Below are positions 43,862 to 51,801 of a stretch of 64,000 bases of DNA, in pieces. The notes below the pieces were generated by a model. It saw only the letters and a program-made list of their open reading frames with translations, searched no databases and had not been told where the DNA came from. Numbering within the stretch: the first letter of the stretch is position 1; the number at the start of each line of letters is the position of its first letter. Source of the stretch: Permianibacter aggregans (GTDB lineage Bacteria > Pseudomonadota > Gammaproteobacteria > Enterobacterales > Permianibacteraceae); the NCBI RefSeq assembly GCF_009756665.1, contig NZ_CP037953.1, positions 1,302,001-1,366,000 on the forward strand, written 5' to 3'. The translations under genes and the position numbers were made by a program.

Positions 43862-43910
43862 TTGTGCGTCTGTCGCATTTGTTTCGTTGACTGCCTGAGA
43901 TGGAGGCCCC

Positions 43911-45242
43911 ATGCCGGCAAAATTCGCTCCCTTGCTGCTGATCTGTTCACTGTTATTGCCGTTGCCGGCAACCAGTGCTGCGTTACCCAGCGAAGTCGAT
44001 GGTCAACCACTGCCGAGTCTGGCACCAATGCTGGAGAAAATCTCGCCGGGCATCGTCAATATCGCGACGACGGCCACGGTCGACCGTGGCGTCGCCCGTG
44101 ATTTTTTCGGTTTTCGTTACCGACTGCCGCCGCGCAAGGTCAACAGCCTCGGCTCCGGCGTCATTGTTGACGCTGAAAAGGGCCTGATCCTGACCAACCA
44201 CCATGTCGTTGGCGTTGCCGATGAAATCACCGTGACGCTGTTCGACAACCGCGAATTGAAAGCCACCGTGGTCGGCAGCGACAAGGAATCGGATATCGCC
44301 GTACTGAAAGTCGAGGCGAAGAACCTGATCGCCGTGCCAATGAGCGATTCCGACAAACTGCGCGTTGGCGATTTTGTCGTGGCCATCGGCAATCCGTTCA
44401 GTCTCGGTCACACCGTCACCAGCGGTATTGTTTCGGCGCTCGGCCGTCAGGGTCTTGGCATCGAACAATATGAAGATTTCATCCAGACCGATGCCGCGAT
44501 CAACCCCGGAAATTCCGGTGGCGCGTTGGTCAATTTGCGTGGCGAACTGGTCGGTATCAATACCGCCATCGTCTCGCCTGGCGGCACCGGCAATATCGGC
44601 ATCGGATTTGCCATTCCGATCAATCAGGCCTGGAACGTGCTGCAGCAGATCATGCAATTTGGCGAAGTACGGCGAGGCGCGCTGGGGCTTTCGGTCAATG
44701 ACATGACCCGCGAGCTGGCCGAAGCGCTCGGCGTGGCGCAAAGCTCAGGCGTTATCGTCACCACGGTCAGCGAAGGCCTGCCAGCCGACAAGGCCGGAAT
44801 CAAACCCTACGACATCATCGTCGCACTCAACGGCCGCGCCATCCGCAATCGCGGCGACTGGACCAATCAGTTAGGTCTACAGCCGTCAGAAAGTTGGGTC
44901 ACCGTCGAATTGCTGCGCGATGGCAAACGCATGAACATCCGGGCGAAATTGTCGGCCAGCGCCATCGAGCGCATCGCCGGCGAAAGCATTCATCCTTTGC
45001 TGGAAGGCATCACGCTGCGCAATTATCTGCGTCGCGGTGAACCGGCCGGCGTGGAGATCACCGAGTTGCAACCGCGCTCACGCGCTGCGCAATACGGCTT
45101 GCGCAGCGGCGATGTGTTGATTGGCCTTGGCCGCTACCGGGTTGAAGATATTGGCGCCTTGAAAGAGCTGGCCAAAGGCCAGCGGGCGCTGCCGATTAAT
45201 GTATTGCGGGATGACAATACCTACCTGCTGGTGTTGAAATAG
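43911..45242 (+). CDS. degQ: Periplasmic serine endoprotease DegQ/DegP type
   Basis: A 443-residue HtrA protease. A signal peptide (FAPLLLICSLLLPLPATSAA) is followed by the trypsin-like domain with His98 (TNHHVVG), Asp128 (SDIAVLK) and Ser202 (GNSGGALVN). Two PDZ domains follow (about 240-330 and 350-440). The L1/S1 segments read INPGNSGGA. It degrades and chaperones misfolded envelope proteins. GGAGG lies four bases before the ATG; degS follows 45 bp later. Confidence 0.95.
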   Translation: MPAKFAPLLLICSLLLPLPATSAALPSEVDGQPLPSLAPMLEKISPGIVNIATTATVDRGVARDFFGFRYRLPPRKVNSLGSGVIVDAEKGLILTNHHVVGVADEITVTLFDNRELKATVVGSDKESDIAVLKVEAKNLIAVPMSDSDKLRVGDFVVAIGNPFSLGHTVTSGIVSALGRQGLGIEQYEDFIQTDAAINPGNSGGALVNLRGELVGINTAIVSPGGTGNIGIGFAIPINQAWNVLQQIMQFGEVRRGALGLSVNDMTRELAEALGVAQSSGVIVTTVSEGLPADKAGIKPYDIIVALNGRAIRNRGDWTNQLGLQPSESWVTVELLRDGKRMNIRAKLSASAIERIAGESIHPLLEGITLRNYLRRGEPAGVEITELQPRSRAAQYGLRSGDVLIGLGRYRVEDIGALKELAKGQRALPINVLRDDNTYLLVLK

Positions 45243-45287
45243 CCGTCGATAACGAAAACGTATATATAGTTGGAGGCGCTTCCCGGC

Positions 45288-46367
45288 ATGGCATGGATAC
45301 GAACCATTATTGGCGCGGTGCTTGCCGGTTTGCTGCCAGCCCTGCTGTTTATTGTGCTGCAGGCGCAGTGGCGTGATTGGCACAAACCAGCGCCGGTCAC
45401 TCTGCCGCCGGCGCCGATCAACAACGCCCAGTACTCCTATGCACCGGCCGTGGCCAAAGCCGCTCCATCGGTCGTCAGCATCCGTACCGCGACGCAAAAC
45501 AAAGCCGAAGGCAAGGATCGGGTCTCGGTCGGTCTCGGCTCCGGCGTCATCTTTCGCGCTGACGGCATCATCATCACCAATTACCACGTCATTCGCGAAG
45601 CCGATGCCATTGCCATTGAATTGCGTGATGGCAGAACCATGCGCGCCGATGTGCTCGGCTTTGATTTCCTGACGGACCTGGCCGTGTTGAAAGTTGAACC
45701 CAGCGATTTGCCGGCTATTCCGCGCGCGCCATCAATGCCACGCGTTGGCGATGTCGTGCTGGCCATCGGTTTTCCGGTGTTTCTTGGCCAAACGGTCACG
45801 GTGGGTATCGTCAGTGCGACAGAACGACTGGAACGCGGATTTATTCGCCTGTTGCAAACCGATGCGGCGATCAATCGCGGCAACAGCGGCGGTGCTTTGA
45901 TTAACGCTTCCGGCGAATGGATCGGCATCAACTCGGAAGTGCTACCTTCACAACTTGGTATTCAAGGCATCGGTTTTGCGATTCCGGCTGATTACGTGCA
46001 GCGCATCGTCAACGACATCATCGATCACGGCCGGGTCATTCGCGGTTCGATTGGTTTTGTCGGCACCGGCACGCTGAACGAAATTCGCGGTGAGCACGAC
46101 GACAATCCTTATCTGAACGCCGTGCGGGTCGATAAAGTCGACGAGAACGGGCCCGCGTTTGCAGGAGGCATGCGTGACGGCGATTTGATCACGCACTTCA
46201 ATGGCCAGTTGATCGGCGGTGTCACCGACTTGCTGAATCGTATTGCCGAAACCAGGCCCGGCACCGAAATTCGTTTAAGGGTGCGTCGCGAAGGCAGTGA
46301 TCTAGAGCTGCCCATCGTTGTCGCCGAACGGCCAATCGACGTACCGCCTCCGGCGAGCGAGAAATAG
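45288..46367 (+). CDS. degS: Membrane-anchored site-1 protease DegS
   Basis: A 359-residue HtrA protease with an N-terminal membrane anchor (IIGAVLAGLLPALLFIVLQ) in place of a signal peptide. The triad is His100 (TNYHVI), Asp130 (TDLAVLK) and Ser200 (GNSGGALIN). A single PDZ domain fills about 250-340. In E. coli DegS cuts RseA to start the sigma E envelope-stress response. The ATG at 45288 is chosen; a TTG 6 codons earlier is possible. Confidence 0.93.
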   Translation: MAWIRTIIGAVLAGLLPALLFIVLQAQWRDWHKPAPVTLPPAPINNAQYSYAPAVAKAAPSVVSIRTATQNKAEGKDRVSVGLGSGVIFRADGIIITNYHVIREADAIAIELRDGRTMRADVLGFDFLTDLAVLKVEPSDLPAIPRAPSMPRVGDVVLAIGFPVFLGQTVTVGIVSATERLERGFIRLLQTDAAINRGNSGGALINASGEWIGINSEVLPSQLGIQGIGFAIPADYVQRIVNDIIDHGRVIRGSIGFVGTGTLNEIRGEHDDNPYLNAVRVDKVDENGPAFAGGMRDGDLITHFNGQLIGGVTDLLNRIAETRPGTEIRLRVRREGSDLELPIVVAERPIDVPPPASEK

Positions 46368-46462
46368 CGCGATACATACCTAGTAATGGTGGAAACGCGG
46401 CAAGGGTACCAGCGGTGTGTTCGTGGAGCGGCTCAGTAACGGCCACTCGCCGCCAAAAAACG

Positions 46463-48868
46463 CTAGAGGCTATTGCTGTCCCTCAACAGCGCGTCGATCA
46501 CTTCGACCTTCTGCGCCGGCGAGAACAAAAAGCCCTGCAGAAAGTCGCAGCGCAGCAACTGCAGAAAATGCCGCTGCTCACTAGTTTCCACGCCTTCGGC
46601 AACGACCTGCAATCCCAGAATTTTTGCCATTGAGATCATCGCGGTGACGATGGCGGAATCGTTCTCGTTATCGGGCACTTGAGCAATAAAGCTGCGGTCA
46701 ATTTTTAGCTTCGATACCGGCAGTCGCTTCAGATAACCAAAGCTGGAGTAACCGGTGCCAAAATCGTCGATGGAGATGGCGACACCGAGCATTTTCAACG
46801 CCGACAGCTTTTCCTGAGTGTCTTCAACATCATTGATCAACACCGACTCGGTCAGTTCCAGCTCCAGCATCGAAGGCGGCAGCGCAAACTCCTGCAAGGC
46901 CTGATGCACCGAATCAACAAAACCGGTTTGCTGGAACTGCAAGGCTGAGACGTTGACCGACACCGTCAAGTTTTTGCCGTCACGATGCCAAAGGCTGGCT
47001 TGCTGACAGGCTTGCCGCAACACCCAGCGACCGAGATTGATGATCGTGCCGGTTTCTTCGGCGATCGGAATAAACTGTGCTGGTGAAATAAAACCGTGCT
47101 CGGGATGCGGCCAGCGCAACAACGCCTCGACACCGGTGATGGTTTGCGTTTGCAGGCAGAGTTGCGGCTGATAGTGCAGCTCGAACTGTTGCTGTTCGAG
47201 TGCGGCGCGCATCGCTTGGTCCAGCTTCATTCGTGACAACAAGCCGACGTTCATTTGTGGCTGGTAGAAACGGTAGTCACTGCGACCGCGCTCTTTGACC
47301 GCATACATGGCACTGTCGGCATTGCGGATCAGTTCTTCGTTGTCACCGCCGTCTTCCGGATAAAGCGCAATGCCGATGCTGATGCTTAGTGAAAACGGCA
47401 TGTCGTTAATGACAAAAGTTTCCTGCATTGCTTCCAGCACCCGGCGGGCAAACGTTTCGGCGCCGCGCTCGTGGGTCTCATGCAGCAATACAATAAACTC
47501 GTCACCGCCGAGCCTGGCAATCATATCCACTTGCCGCAAACACCCCTGCAACCGCTTGCTGACCGCGCGCAGCAGCAAATCACCGGTGGCATGACCGAGC
47601 GCGTCATTGACGATTTTGAAGCGATCGACATCAAGAAATAACAACGCAAACGGCGTGTGTTGACGCTTGGCTTGTTCAATCATAAAACCCAGACGTTCAT
47701 GCAGGCTGGCGCGGTTCGGTAGCCCCGTCAACACGTCACGATAGGCCAATTCCTCAATGCGGCGCTGCGCTTCTTTCGATGGCGTCAGGTCCTGGATGAA
47801 GCACACATATCGTTCAGCATGATGTGCGGTTTCCGGCATCCGCACCAACGACAGGCTGGCCGGGAAACGACGACCATTGCGATCTTGTAGCGCGACCTCG
47901 CCTTGCCAACTGTTTTGCTGTTGCAAGCTGTCGCGCCATTCGCGCAACCGGCTTTGCGTGACTTCCGTTTCCATAAACGCGGCGAGATTCAGCTTCTCCT
48001 GCCCCTCACGAAATCCCAGCAGCCGTTGGCAGTGCGGATTGCTGGTATCGAAATCAAACGCCGGCGTCAGCACACATATTGCCTGTGGCGCGGCCGTGAA
48101 CACTTGCGAAGCCAGGGCCAGTGCGTGATCGTTGGCCAGTTTCTCGGTGATATCACGATAGGAAAAGTACCGGCCGATCGATTTGCCACGGGCAAACTGC
48201 GGTGTGCTGATCTGCTCGAGCACTCGGCCATCATGCAACTCGACCTGATCGTGTGTAGCAATGATTTGTTGATCATCGATAGGCATCCACGGCAGTAATT
48301 GGCTGCCGCCGTGACTAATCAGTTGTTGCAGCCAACTCAGTACGGCCTGGTCGTTGCGCCGGGTCAGCAGCGCCTTCGGAATTTTGAACAGCTCGGCAAA
48401 ACGCTTGTTGAAACCACGGATACTGCCTTCATTATCGAGCACCAGAATGCCATCGACGCTGGACTCCAGCGTTGCCCGCAGCTCATCAATGATGGCCTCC
48501 AATCGCTGCTCGATTTGTTTGCGCTCGCTGCGGTCCTGCAACGCCACCAGATAATGGCGCTGCTCATCCAATTGTATCGGTCGCGCTTTGCGTAGCACGG
48601 TGGCATGGCAGCCATCGCCGCCATTCAGCAGCGTTTCCGACTGCAGGGTTTCGTCGTTACCGCGCTGCACTTCCTGCCAGAATAGCTCGTCTTCCGGTGT
48701 CGGAAAAAAATGAGTAATGCGCTGTTGCTGCAGTCGCGCACAGGTCATGCCTAGCAAGTTCTCAGCATTGGCATTGGCGTCAACGATCATCAAGGTGTCG
48801 ACATCGACAATCAGCATCGCATCAAGCGTGGCGTGCAACCACTCATTCCACTGCTGCGTGTTATTCAT
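46463..48868 (-). CDS. PAS-GGDEF-EAL c-di-GMP enzyme
   Basis: An 801-residue cytoplasmic protein. Three PAS-like sensor segments lie at about 10-120, 130-250 and 260-370. The GGDEF motif is Gly454-Gly455-Asp456-Glu457-Phe458, intact, and the EAL motif is Glu581-Ala582-Leu583 in GVEALLRW with DDFGTGYSSF. Both cyclase and phosphodiesterase signatures are complete, so net activity cannot be told. The ATG at 48868 overlaps the upstream HD-GYP gene by 8 nt (AATGAATAA region), coupling two c-di-GMP enzymes in one transcript. Confidence 0.92.
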   Translation of the reverse strand: MNNTQQWNEWLHATLDAMLIVDVDTLMIVDANANAENLLGMTCARLQQQRITHFFPTPEDELFWQEVQRGNDETLQSETLLNGGDGCHATVLRKARPIQLDEQRHYLVALQDRSERKQIEQRLEAIIDELRATLESSVDGILVLDNEGSIRGFNKRFAELFKIPKALLTRRNDQAVLSWLQQLISHGGSQLLPWMPIDDQQIIATHDQVELHDGRVLEQISTPQFARGKSIGRYFSYRDITEKLANDHALALASQVFTAAPQAICVLTPAFDFDTSNPHCQRLLGFREGQEKLNLAAFMETEVTQSRLREWRDSLQQQNSWQGEVALQDRNGRRFPASLSLVRMPETAHHAERYVCFIQDLTPSKEAQRRIEELAYRDVLTGLPNRASLHERLGFMIEQAKRQHTPFALLFLDVDRFKIVNDALGHATGDLLLRAVSKRLQGCLRQVDMIARLGGDEFIVLLHETHERGAETFARRVLEAMQETFVINDMPFSLSISIGIALYPEDGGDNEELIRNADSAMYAVKERGRSDYRFYQPQMNVGLLSRMKLDQAMRAALEQQQFELHYQPQLCLQTQTITGVEALLRWPHPEHGFISPAQFIPIAEETGTIINLGRWVLRQACQQASLWHRDGKNLTVSVNVSALQFQQTGFVDSVHQALQEFALPPSMLELELTESVLINDVEDTQEKLSALKMLGVAISIDDFGTGYSSFGYLKRLPVSKLKIDRSFIAQVPDNENDSAIVTAMISMAKILGLQVVAEGVETSEQRHFLQLLRCDFLQGFLFSPAQKVEVIDALLRDSNSL

Positions 48869-50141
48869 TGGTCGCAACCGGTGGTTCGCGCAGACGCTCG
48901 AAGTAGTAACACATGCGCATCCGTGGTGACAGGTAATCGTAGACGGCACGCGGCAATTGTGTCGGCTTCAGGCTGCGGGTAATGGATAATTCGTCAACTT
49001 CATCAAGATTAACTAAAATCGCCGCGTGTACCGGCACGCCTTCATCATGAATCAGCACTTGCGGTTTGATGGGTCGATTGGCATTGACCGAAGTGACCAG
49101 CGCATAACGCTCATCGGAAAGTTGCACGACTGAGCCTGGCGGATACACGCCCATCATTTTGATAAACGCGGTCAGCATGCGTAAGTCAAACTGATCGCGT
49201 TGGCGTGCATACATCAGCGCCAGGGCATCATGCGGCGTGACCGCTTGCGAAGGATTCGAGGCATTGCAGAGATTGTCATAGTGATTGGTAATCGCCACGA
49301 CGCGTGACAACTCAGCAATCGCTTCCCCTCGCAATTGTGCTGGAAAACCCTGGCCGTTCAACCATTCGTGATGCTGGGCAATGATGGCCACGACATCCGG
49401 CACCAGATTCATCCGCTCGGCGATTTGCACTCCATGGTCGACATGGGTTTGATAATGCTTGATATCGAGCGCTGAACTTAGTTGGTCGCGTTGCCGGCAG
49501 CGCGGCGTCAATTCGGTCTTACCCAAGTCGTGCAGCAGCGCACCGAGCGCCACTTGCGTCAAAGACTCCTGCGACAAACCCAAGGAGTTACCGAGGAGAG
49601 CCGACAAGATGGTGACATTCAATGGGTGTACGGCCGATTCTTCGCCAGACTTTTCCGACAACAAGCGAATCGAGACTTCATGCGTGCCGGCAATATCGCG
49701 GACCAAACTATTAGCCAGCGCCGACGCCGTTTGCGCCGATTCGACCGGCTCCATGCGGGCATTGAGCATGACCCGCTTCCAGGAATGGGCCGCGCGGGAA
49801 AAATGTTGTTCGCACTGTTCAAGGCTGGCTTGCTGCGCCTCCAATAATTCCTGACGCATTTTTTTTGCCAGCATTTCTGGATCGACAGGCTTTGATTCAG
49901 TATCAGTGATGACTACCGTCAATGGCTGATCGGGCATCGGTAATGGCTCGACATCGGAACGCGAAGGCAGGTATTTGATTTTGCGCAGGCCAAGCTGACG
50001 CAGTTGCGCCAGCTGGGTGTCATTGCTGATCTTGAAACGGTTCAGCGGGAATGGATGCTCGGTCCAGCCAAGATCCAGATACACGTAGAGCCCTATGCAC
50101 AGTTGCTGAACATCAATCAGTTTTACGTCTTTCGCCGTCAT
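48861..50141 (-). CDS. DUF3391/HD-GYP-like protein with altered GYP motif
   Basis: A 426-residue protein. The N-terminal DUF3391-like part begins VKLIDVQQLCIGLYVYLDLGW. The HD domain has HDLGKTEL and HHEWLNGQGFPAQ, where the usual motif is HHExxDGxGYP, so Tyr is replaced by Phe and Asp by Asn. A degenerate motif may mean altered activity or a ligand-sensing role. The ATG at 50141 is chosen; the frame is open about 270 codons further but only antisense to chrA. It is the first gene of a pair with the PAS-GGDEF-EAL gene. Confidence 0.85.
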   Translation of the reverse strand: MTAKDVKLIDVQQLCIGLYVYLDLGWTEHPFPLNRFKISNDTQLAQLRQLGLRKIKYLPSRSDVEPLPMPDQPLTVVITDTESKPVDPEMLAKKMRQELLEAQQASLEQCEQHFSRAAHSWKRVMLNARMEPVESAQTASALANSLVRDIAGTHEVSIRLLSEKSGEESAVHPLNVTILSALLGNSLGLSQESLTQVALGALLHDLGKTELTPRCRQRDQLSSALDIKHYQTHVDHGVQIAERMNLVPDVVAIIAQHHEWLNGQGFPAQLRGEAIAELSRVVAITNHYDNLCNASNPSQAVTPHDALALMYARQRDQFDLRMLTAFIKMMGVYPPGSVVQLSDERYALVTSVNANRPIKPQVLIHDEGVPVHAAILVNLDEVDELSITRSLKPTQLPRAVYDYLSPRMRMCYYFERLREPPVATNE

Positions 50142-50381
50142 CGGTAATCGTGCGCCGGGTCCAAATCCATATTGAAATCGGGCATCCTTGACGCGTCGTT
50201 TCGGCGACAATCGGCGTACCCGTACCAAGTGTAGTGCAGAGATGGGAAATTGCCGGGGTAGGAAACAGGGATTTTTATCGCACCGGTGTCGGTCGGTCAC
50301 GTTATCGTCATCGCGCCCTGATAACCTATGCGCTTTTTCGTCAAACCGCTGCTTTTCTATAACAAAGGAGTCTTGCGTCCC

Positions 50382-51665
50382 GTGTCCAACCGCCCTTCCG
50401 CCATCCCGTTTCGCGAGGCTGCCGCGTTTTGGCTGAAACTTGGTCTGATCAGTTTTGGCGGCCCGGCTGGGCAAATCGCCATCATGCATCAGGAGCTGGT
50501 CGAGCGCCGACGCTGGGTGCGCGAGCCCGATTTTCTGCACGCATTGAACTACTGCATGATGCTGCCGGGACCGGAAGCACAGCAGCTTGCCACCTATCTT
50601 GGCTGGCTGATGCACGGTCGTTGGGGTGGCATCGTCGCCGGTGGGTTGTTCGTGTTGCCGGCGTTGGTGATTCTGGTGGCGCTGTCCTGGATTTATGTGC
50701 GTTTTGGCCAGCAGCCAATCATCGCGGCGCTGTTCTACGGCATCAAGCCAGCGGTCGTCGCCATTATTTTTCATGCCTGCTGGCGCATCGGCAAACGCAC
50801 GCTGCATCACCCTATGCTGATGGCCTTGGCCGCTGCGGCATTCGTCGGCATCTTTTTTCTGCAGTTGCCGTTCCCGCTGATTATTTTTGCCGCTGGTGTC
50901 ATGGGTTGGCTTGGTGCCCATTACCGGCCGGCGATTTTTTCTCCTGTGCATCAACAGGAAAACGACCCGCCTCCGACAGCAACAACCGGTTCACTGCGCG
51001 CATCGCCGCTGCGATCGCTGGCTTATGGTGTTGTGCTGTGGGCCGTGCCGATGTTGGCACTGCTCTGGTGGTTTGGCGGCGAGCATGTGTTCAGTCAGAT
51101 GGCCTGGTTCTTCACCAAGGCTGCGCTGCTGACGTTTGGCGGTGCTTATGCGGTATTGCCGTATGTTCAGCAGGCTGCTGTTGATCATTATGCTTGGCTC
51201 AGCGCCAATCAAATGATTGACGGTTTAGCGCTCGGCGAAACAACGCCGGGACCACTGATCATGGTGGTGGTGTTTGTCGCCTATCTCGGTGGCTATGGCA
51301 GTCAGGTTTGGGGCGAAGCCGGCTCCGCATTGGCCGGCACGACGGCAGCACTAATCACCACCTGGTTTACGTTTTTGCCATCGTTTTTGTTCGTATTGCT
51401 CGGTGCGCCCATCATCGAAAAAACTCGCGGCATCGGCAAAGTGACCGGCCCGTTGACGGCAATTACCGCAGCGGTCGTCGGCGTTATGGTCAATCTCGGC
51501 GTCTATTTTGCGCAGTGGAGCATTTTTGCCAACCAGACGCTCGATATCTACACGCTGCTGGTTAGCCTCGTGGCGTTGTTATTGCTGGTCAAGCAATGGT
51601 TGGGCGTAATCCCATTGATTGCCGTGTCGGCGTTGGCCGGTGTTATTTATCGTTTGGTGTTTTGA
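50382..51665 (+). CDS. chrA: Chromate transporter ChrA
   Basis: A 427-residue, long (two-domain) CHR-family membrane protein that exports chromate. The N-terminal CHR domain has FWLKLGLISFGGPAGQIAIMHQ and the second has FFTKAALLTFGGAYAVLPYVQQ, separated by a variable Pro/Thr-rich loop. About ten hydrophobic helices are evident. The GTG at 50382 has AAAGGAG 11 nt upstream; an ATG at 50328 is also possible. It is flanked by divergent c-di-GMP genes and followed by REP copy B. No chrB regulator is near. Confidence 0.9.
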   Translation: MSNRPSAIPFREAAAFWLKLGLISFGGPAGQIAIMHQELVERRRWVREPDFLHALNYCMMLPGPEAQQLATYLGWLMHGRWGGIVAGGLFVLPALVILVALSWIYVRFGQQPIIAALFYGIKPAVVAIIFHACWRIGKRTLHHPMLMALAAAAFVGIFFLQLPFPLIIFAAGVMGWLGAHYRPAIFSPVHQQENDPPPTATTGSLRASPLRSLAYGVVLWAVPMLALLWWFGGEHVFSQMAWFFTKAALLTFGGAYAVLPYVQQAAVDHYAWLSANQMIDGLALGETTPGPLIMVVVFVAYLGGYGSQVWGEAGSALAGTTAALITTWFTFLPSFLFVLLGAPIIEKTRGIGKVTGPLTAITAAVVGVMVNLGVYFAQWSIFANQTLDIYTLLVSLVALLLLVKQWLGVIPLIAVSALAGVIYRLVF

Positions 51666-51693
51666 ATCCAAAACCGAACTTCTCGAAAACAAT

Positions 51694-51770
51694 GTAGGTC
51701 AGGATTTATCCGGACAGGTTGTTGCTTCATTTTTGGGCGAACATTTTTGTGCGAATAAATTCGCACCTAC
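51694..51770. repeat. Paired inverted REP element (copy B, best preserved)
   Basis: The left REP is GTAG then GTC-A-GGAT / ATCC-G-GAC (51694-51715). The right REP, on the other strand, is GTAG then a perfect 8-bp GTGCGAAT / ATTCGCAC hairpin (51749-51770). The 5' GTAG tetranucleotide and hairpin are the pattern of REPs moved by RAYT transposases (established knowledge). No RAYT gene is in this window. It fills the gap between chrA and the next gene. Confidence 0.75.
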
Positions 51771-51801
51771 CTTGACAGGGAATGTCCATCGAACTTTCCG
51801 G

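Noticed and set aside
50142-50954. N-terminal extension of the second HD-GYP gene, open for about 270 more codons
   Set aside because: The extension is antisense to chrA, has no domain character, and the MTAKDVKLI start at 50141 fits the DUF3391 family.
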